From assembly GCA_027943245.1 (NCBI GenBank), contig JANDJZ010000860.1, positions 1-23,076 on the forward strand: a DNA stretch of 23,076 bases. The letters run 5' to 3'. This stretch comes from Acanthamoeba sp. SK_2022b (Eukaryota > Discosea > Longamoebia > Acanthamoebidae). Positions 17,942 to 23,076 of the stretch are shown here, in pieces; position 1 is the stretch's first letter; every line of letters begins with the position of its first letter. The translations under genes were made by a program, and so were the position numbers. The notes beneath the pieces were generated by a model, which did not search any database, was not told the origin of the DNA, and saw only the letters and a list, made by a program, of their open reading frames with translations.

Positions 17942-18168
17942 CTGCAATCACTTGGGCGGAGAGCAAAAAGCTTTGGTTGATGATCGGTGGTGGTTTCGGC
18001 ACGTAGTCTCCGCTGATTGGCCAAGATATAAAGGAGATAAGCTGGACGTACCCGAGTCGGTGCACCGGAAGTTTGGATTTTTCTCTCGGGAGCATCTGTG
18101 TCGTTTTCATTTGTGCGCGGGGTAGGTCAGGAACCACCTTGTAACGGATTGATCGGTGCAAAACAATC
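17942..18168 (-). promoter_or_regulatory. Candidate promoter of the repeat-protein gene
   Basis: Reading toward the gene, the minus strand has a TATA-like TTTATATC near 18024-18031, about 85 bp before the ATG, next to GGCCAATCAG (CCAAT box, about 18014-18018). The CCAAT box is downstream of the TATA, which is unusual; in the opposite direction the order would be normal. TTGCAG directly precedes the ATG, so a 5' UTR intron is also possible. Confidence 0.3.
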
Positions 18169-18173
18169 AAAAA
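18169..18173 (-). terminator. Pol III terminator of the tRNA gene
   Basis: A run of five T on the minus strand starts 5 nt after the tRNA 3' end, with a second T4 shortly after. This is the usual RNA polymerase III stop signal. Confidence 0.75.
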
Positions 18174-18177
18174 GATT

Positions 18178-18248
18178 GGTTCCACTGGGGTTCGAACCCA
18201 GGACCTACTGCGTGTGAGGCAGACGTGATACCACTACACCATGAAACC
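18178..18248 (-). tRNA. tRNA-Val (anticodon CAC)
   Basis: The minus strand folds as a complete cloverleaf. The acceptor stem is GGTTTCA with TGGAACC (one G-U), the D arm contains GTGTAGTGGTATCAC, and the T arm is CTGGG-TTCGAAC-CCCAG. The anticodon loop CTCACAC carries CAC, reading GUG (Val). No intron is present and CCA is not encoded. The outermost anticodon-stem pair is T-T, where eukaryotic tRNA-Val genes usually have T-A. The D and T arms carry the A and B box promoters. Confidence 0.93.
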
Positions 18249-18605
18249 GCATTGTCTCCGTGGCAGAACTACATAGCTTGTGCGATGTGCAATAGCACAC
18301 CAGTGTTTTGTCGATACATGCAAGAAGACAACGCTTGTGCGTGCAACCCAAGGTGTCAAGGCAAGGCAAGCTTGCCTACCCAAGGTGTCTCTCTGGCGGA
18401 ACCTGCGGCGATTTGTGCGTGGGCGGAGCGCCGGACATAGCGCAGCTTCTGCGCCGGTTTTCGTGTATTTTGGTTCGCCGGAGAGGACCCGCCAAGCGGG
18501 AAGCGAGGAGCTCAAGATGCCGCAGCTGGGCTCGCGACGGTCGAACGTAAAATCACTATACCACCTCCAAGACAAAGAGAGCGCGTGACCTTTTAAGAGG
18601 CTACC
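18249..18605 (+). promoter_or_regulatory. 5' flank of the SNARE gene
   Basis: This 357-bp region lies between the divergently oriented tRNA gene and the ATG at 18606. I see no exon with a conserved protein, no strong TATA box and no repeat. Short open frames here show no recognisable motifs. Confidence 0.3.
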
Positions 18606-19749
18606 ATGAAGTTCAAGAGCACGAAGAAGGTCGAGGTACAGCAGCCGGCATTCGAAGATGGCGAGGACTTGGAAGAACAAGAGCTAGAGCCAGACCAGAA
18701 CGCCAAGTCCCAGCGTCGTATTACGCAGCAGAAGGAGATAAAGATGAAGATCAAGGCCTCACGTGAAGAGGTGGACGAATTCGAGCGATTCTCGAAGGAG
18801 GTGGAGCAAGTACGACCTCTCTTTGATGAAATGAGCGCCACCGTGCGCAAGATGCGCGCCCTCTGCGCCGAGAAGGTCTACGATCCCAAGTCAGAGGCCC
18901 AGTTCGACGAGTTGAAGGTCAAGGTGGACGAGGTGGCGGGCCTTATTCGGCGGAAGATCATGGCCCATCAGAACAACGACAAGAACCAGCAAGGTCCCTT
19001 TGCAGAGGTGAAGGGCAAAATTCTGGCCACGCTCGTCAACGAACTCGTCGTCCAAACCAATCGCTACAAAGAGGTACCTCTTCGCTCTCTTACCTCTTTC
19101 GCTTTTTTTTATAAAAAAAAATTAATTGTCTAAGAACATATATTGGAATTTTAATATTGTTACCTATTTATTTTTTTATTTTTGTTATAATTTCTAATTT
19201 ATTTGCATTTGTTGGCAGGTGTTGGTCCTACACGAGGCGGATATGAAGGAACGGATCGCGCGCCACCTGGATGAGGTGGCGGAAGAGCAGGAGGAGGAGT
19301 CAGAGTACCGGTACGACGCCAACATGAACACGGACACCTTCTTCAAGCGCTACGTGTTCAAGGAGGACGCCCAGCGCGCGCGGGACCACCTCAAGGAGAA
19401 GCACCGCGACATCGCCAAGATCGAGAAGGACCTCGTCGAGCTCAACGGCATCATGCAGGACATCGGGCAGCTCGTCGAATACCACAACGAGCTGCTCGAC
19501 CAGATCGAGATGAACGTCGACGAGTCCAAGGCCAAGATGAAGTTGGGTACACGCGCCCCACTCCCCACTCCGTCAACCGCGTGCAAGGGCTCACATTCCC
19601 CATGCCGTACAGCGGAGCAGGAGTTGGCCGAGACGAGGGTCATCGTGCAGCAGATCCGTAGGAAGAAGCTCATGACCTTTCTCACCATCGGCCTCATCGT
19701 GGTGATCGTGATTGTAGTCATCGTGGTGGTCGCCGTCATCCTCTTGTAG
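18606..19749 (+). CDS. Syntaxin-like Qa-SNARE, tail-anchored, histidine at the zero layer
   Basis: Three exons (18606-19073, 19219-19546, 19613-19749) give 310 residues; the introns are phase 0 (145 bp, AT-rich) and phase 1 (66 bp, splitting the SNARE motif). The protein should mediate membrane fusion on the plasma membrane or an endomembrane. A charged helical N-terminal half fits an Habc bundle. The SNARE motif (about 235-284) contains DIGQLVEYHNELLDQIEMNV and is followed by IRRKK and a C-terminal hydrophobic anchor (about 285-310, ending VVVAVILL). Aligned to the syntaxin core LVESQGEMIDRIE, the conserved zero-layer Gln is replaced by His245 (codon CAC, 19483-19485). Family identity is supported by overall architecture. 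The subfamily (plasma membrane or endosomal) cannot be fixed by eye. Confidence 0.85.
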
Positions 19750-19779
19750 GCGAAGCGCAAGCCATCTTGCCTCGCGTGT

Positions 19780-19797
19780 AAATATCTGTCGATATTT
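19780..19797. repeat. Small perfect hairpin downstream of the SNARE stop
   Basis: AAATATC (19780-19786) and GATATTT (19791-19797) are perfect 7-bp arms around a TGTC loop, 31 bp after the stop codon. It probably lies in the 3' UTR. An A-rich stretch with AATAAA near 19869 follows before the next gene. Confidence 0.5.
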
Positions 19798-19926
19798 CGT
19801 AAATAACAAACAATTTTAACAAAAAATTAAATAACTACGGAAACAATTCGTGAAAAACTCAAAAAAAAAATAAACAAAAAAACAAAAACGAATCCGGCTG
19901 TGCTTGTGTTGGCCCAACTCGGAGAG

Positions 19927-22406
19927 ATGGAGCGATGGACGGACACGCCAAGCAGCTACATCGAGCACCTGGGGGAGGCCCCGCGCACGCCTCGGGTGGC
20001 TGGCGGCTATATCGAGGACATCTCGCAATCGCAGCCCGCAGCGGCCCCGCGCTCGGGCGATTTCGACAGAGGGGGGCTTCCTGCGGATGCAAGCGATCCT
20101 CGCTCCAGGACTCGACCCCGGCTCGACGTCTACTACGCAAACGATGATTATGTGGAGGACGATCGTGCCGGCTGCGCAGTAGCAGAGATCGGGGGTCTGG
20201 CCTCGCCCATCGATGCAGGGCCACCAAAGAAGCGAAGGCGGGAGCTGCGGACCGCCAAGACGAACCACACCACGCCCCACTACCGCAGCAGCCTCGAGGT
20301 CCGCGGTGGTGACGACCAGGACTGTTCGTTCACCGCGTCGCCACCGCCGGCCGTGGACTACCAGCACCTGCGACCGCCCGCCGCGTCGCCCGCCGTGACG
20401 CCGCAGGAGGAGCAGTACCTGACCATGATCGCCCAGGTGCCCTTTGCCGACCTCGCCTTTGGCCAGCTCCTCGGGACGGGCTTCTTTGGCAAAGTCTACA
20501 AAGGTCAGCTGGCCTTTCCTCTGCCCCCCACGTGTCTGCCCGTGTGTGCGTGTGTGTGTGTTGTGTGTGTGTGTGTGTGTGTGTGGCGTGGCCTCACGGT
20601 GAGGGGGAGCAGGCCGGTTGAGGGAGCGGGAGGTGGCGATCAAGCGAATGGTGCGCCGCGGGTTCAGGCACAGCAGCGAGGCTCAGCTCTTCATCAACGA
20701 GACCTCCGTGTTCTGGTTCGGTCCTCCCGCCTCGCACACGCTGCGGTCGGTCGTGTCGTGTCGACTGACGCGGGGCGGGTCCTCGCCCGTTTTCGTTCTG
20801 CTGGGACACACAGCGAGCTGGACCATCCCAACATTCTCAAGTTCATCGGAGCTTCGATTTCGCCCAAGGGCGAGCACTGCATCGTGACAGGTGAGGTCAC
20901 ACGCTCGGCCTGGCGTGCGCCTGCGTGTTGTGAGAGCGCGCGCATGTGCGTGTCTCCCACTGACGCGTCGTTGTGCTCTCTCTCTCTCGCTCTCTCTTAT
21001 CTCGCTGCAGAGTACATGGCGGGCGGGTCCTTGCGCCATCTCCTGGACATGTCGCGAAACACCATCACCGAGGCGAAGCGCCGGAAGATCGCCAGAGACG
21101 TCGCGATGGGCGTCAACTACCTGCACCGCCACAAGATCATCCACAGGTACAGCTCGACACGACGCTCGTCGTCTGTTTCCCCCTTTATTTTGTTTGCTGG
21201 ACTAAAAGCAGAAATAATTATAATAAATAAATAAATAAAAATAAGCAAAAACTGGCTGACGGTTCGCCCATCCAGAGATCTGTCGTCGAGCAACATACTG
21301 CTCGATGCCGACTGCAGCTTGGCCAAGGTCGGCGATTTTGGGCTATCGAGGTACTACTGCAACCACACACACGTACGCACGCACGCACGCTCACACGACC
21401 CTTGCACGCACACGCGGCAGGTTCATGGACGAGACGGGGAATAAGATGACATGTGCGGTGGGTGCCCTGGCGTGGATGGTGCGCGCTGTCTCCTGCTCTC
21501 CGTGTGCTGTTGTCTTGTGCCTTGCTGTGTTGGTGGCTGACCTCCTTCGCCAGGCGCCCGAGGTCTACATCGGACAGACCTACAGCGAAAAGGCGGACGT
21601 GTACAGCTACGCCATCTGCCTGGCAGGTATCTCCCCTTAAAAATGTTAAATTAAATTAATTAAAATTTTATCAATTATTACAATAATTTGCTAATGCTCG
21701 GGCCGTGTCCAGAGCTCATGACAGGCGAGGACCCGTATCAGGGCTTGGAGCCCCACATCTACGCCTCCTACGCCATCACCAGTGCGCCCACTCACCCCAA
21801 CCCAACCCCACTCCTCGGGACGTGCTAGCATGTGTGTATGTGTGTCGTCACTGATCTCGTCACCCGCGCAGACTCGCTCCGGCCGCAGCTGCCCGACACT
21901 CTCGATGAGAAGTGGAAGGAGCTCATCATGGGTACACAACCCACTTGCGTCGATTGTGGTAGCGTTGGAATCTCAGGCATGCACTGTGTCTATGTGTCTA
22001 CGTGCACGCGTGTGCGTGTGCGTGTGCGTGTGCGTGTGCGTGTGCGTGTGCGTGTGCGTGTGCGTGTGCGTGTGCGTGTGCGTGTGCGTGTTGTTTGGGC
22101 GCGGTAGCATGCTGGCACGAGAATCCGGAACTGCGGCCCGACTTTGGCGAGGTAGTGGCCTATCTCGATTGCTACCTGCCCGCAGAGGCCAAGCCAATTG
22201 ACCGCGACGACGACGAGGAGGAGGAGGAGGACCGCGATGTCGTCCAGGGAGAGCGCGGTGCGGTGGCTCGACGATCGGCTGAGACGGACAAAGAACAAGA
22301 CGAGCCGCGAAGCCGACCACCATCGTCACCACCAGCAGCAGCGTCAGAGGGGCAACAGGACGAGGCGGAACCGTCACGACAACAACCCAGCGCAAAGGCC
22401 AAATAG
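19927..22406 (+). CDS. TKL-like protein kinase with a disordered N-terminus
   Basis: Ten exons (19927-20503, 20613-20709, 20814-20890, 21011-21146, 21276-21350, 21421-21478, 21554-21626, 21713-21781, 21872-21931, 22108-22406) give 506 residues; all phases agree. The 20709/20814 junction is the least certain. Residues 1-170 are low-complexity, with a nuclear-signal-like PPKKRRREL. The kinase domain starts about 180 with LLGTGFFGKVYKG. Lys203 lies in VAIK, the catalytic loop is HRDLSSSNILL (Asp297), DFG is at 316-318, and MAPE and CWHENPELRPDF mark the C-lobe. HRDLxSxN and RPxF point to the tyrosine-kinase-like (TKL) group, abundant in amoebozoa, with probable Ser/Thr activity. The C-terminal tail is acidic, then Pro/Gln/Ser-rich. 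All catalytic residues are present. The upstream SNARE stop is 177 bp away. The first in-frame ATG after the A-rich leader was chosen as start. Confidence 0.88.
20541..20585. repeat. (GT)n-rich stretch in intron 1 of the TKL-like kinase
   Basis: Imperfect GT repeats occupy the middle of the 109-bp intron 20504-20612, which interrupts the kinase domain between the glycine loop and the VAIK strand. Confidence 0.9.
22009..22091. repeat. (CGTGTG)n hexamer array in intron 9 of the TKL-like kinase
   Basis: Nearly 14 uninterrupted copies of the 6-bp unit CGTGTG lie in the 176-bp intron 21932-22107, directly before the last exon. The unit is alternating purine-pyrimidine throughout, as are the dinucleotide repeats in the CAR-like gene. 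Confidence 0.95.
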
Positions 22407-22795
22407 AATGGGGGTGGTGGTTGTGGCGAGGAAGGCGTAGGAGGTGCCGACTTTTCGCGTGCGCTCTCGGGCAGAAGCAGCGAGCCAGAAGACAAGTCGG
22501 TGGCCCTGTTGAAGAGGAGCACACGGTGCACCAAAGAGCACCGGGACGAGCGTGTACGAATTTGGACTGGGCGGCCCGGCATAGGGCTCTGAAACGCGAT
22601 TGGCCGATGCATGAACACGTAGAGCTGTACTCGAGCTGGCGGGCCGCCCTTATCCACCAGTCCATAGCTCATCTTGTTGATGCCAAAGAGCCTTTTGCAA
22701 CCCAAACACCTGCGTACTTGCACCACCACCGGCTTGAGTTCTGCACTCCAGCTTGCAGAGAGCGATTCGAGATTTAGGCCAAATCGAAAGAAGAA
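22407..22795 (+). promoter_or_regulatory. Intergenic region, candidate promoter of the last gene
   Basis: The 389 bp between the kinase stop and the next ATG hold no exon with recognisable protein. An inverted CCAAT box (ATTGG in CGATTGGCC, 22599-22603) lies about 195 bp before the ATG. Overlapping open frames on both strands look like chance. Confidence 0.3.
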
Positions 22796-23076
22796 ATGGA
22801 TAAATTTGGTGAATTGGACGCCCTACTCGCACATCTTGAAAGGGGAAGAGCAAGTAGGAGAAAAGGTGTGTCCTCGATCGAGCTCACGCCAGAGCAGAAA
22901 TGGAGCCTCGACATTCAGCGAGTAGCGAACGAAGTCAAGAGCGGCATTCTGTCCAAGAAGACGCCCGACGAGGTGGAGGCTAGCCAGTTGATGAATGAGG
23001 TCAAGGACGTGCTTCTGCTCGTGCGCCAGCTCGTCCAGGTCCTCTCTACCTCGAAGGAGACGACTACGCGAGTGTC
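22796..23076 (+). CDS. N-terminal part of a helical hypothetical protein, cut by the window end
   Basis: An open frame runs from the ATG at 22796 to the window edge without a stop (93 codons plus two bases). It begins MDKFGELDALLAHLERG and continues with long amphipathic, charged segments (for example SLDIQRVANEVKSG and LLLVRQLVQVL). These suggest an alpha-helical bundle or coiled coil. I do not recognise the family. Its length, start context and the intergenic gap before it support a real gene, same strand as the two upstream ones. Confidence 0.6.
   Translation, partial: MDKFGELDALLAHLERGRASRRKGVSSIELTPEQKWSLDIQRVANEVKSGILSKKTPDEVEASQLMNEVKDVLLLVRQLVQVLSTSKETTTRV

Noticed and set aside
19300..19485. 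Minus-strand frames antisense to the SNARE gene
   Set aside because: They mirror GC-rich codon bias of the SNARE exons and show no domain of their own.
22172..22729. A 185-codon minus-strand frame across the kinase end and intergenic region
   Set aside because: It is antisense to the confirmed last kinase exon, is Ser/Pro low-complexity and lacks recognisable motifs.

Overview
The window looks like nuclear DNA of a free-living amoebozoan, most probably Acanthamoeba or a close relative. It is GC-rich, its genes are split by many short introns (mostly 50-140 bp, GT-AG, often with a CTAAC-like branch site), its intergenic gaps are small, and its repertoire mixes a TKL-type kinase, a syntaxin-like SNARE, Cys-rich RCC1-like receptors and a carboxylic-acid-reductase-like enzyme. 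The organism call is inference; no marker gene in the window fixes it.

Layout. Positions 1-3074 (+ strand) hold a possible last exon of an upstream gene, a small three-exon hypothetical gene (287-1020), and a divergent protein-kinase-like gene (about 1418-3074). The last two may be one gene. Positions 3180-17941 hold three consecutive minus-strand genes: a 647-residue single-pass receptor with an RCC1/CRINKLY-like propeller (5319-3180), a 31-exon, 1174-residue adenylation/carrier/reductase enzyme (12580-5842), and a 26-exon, 1036-residue single-pass protein whose ectodomain is a run of about 22 short Gly/Trp repeats, nearly one per exon (17941-12710). A tRNA-Val(CAC) follows on the minus strand (18248-18178). 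The strand then switches to plus: a three-exon Qa-SNARE-like gene (18606-19749), a ten-exon TKL-like kinase (19927-22406), and the start of a gene cut by the window end (22796-23076).

Exon chains for the five main genes were built by hand and checked by reading-frame phase at every junction; each gives an uninterrupted frame. The two receptors flanking the enzyme gene are paralogues in their membrane-proximal half, with matching intron positions and the same type of TM segment and short tail, but their N-terminal ectodomains are unrelated. No pathway linking the neighbours is shown by the sequence.

Most remarkable are the near exon-per-repeat gene with symmetric phase-1 introns, a fused ACSL-type CAR-like enzyme, long microsatellites lying only in introns (seven of 30 in the enzyme gene, none in the adjacent 25-intron gene), a homology-supported GC-AG intron, and a histidine at the SNARE zero-layer position.
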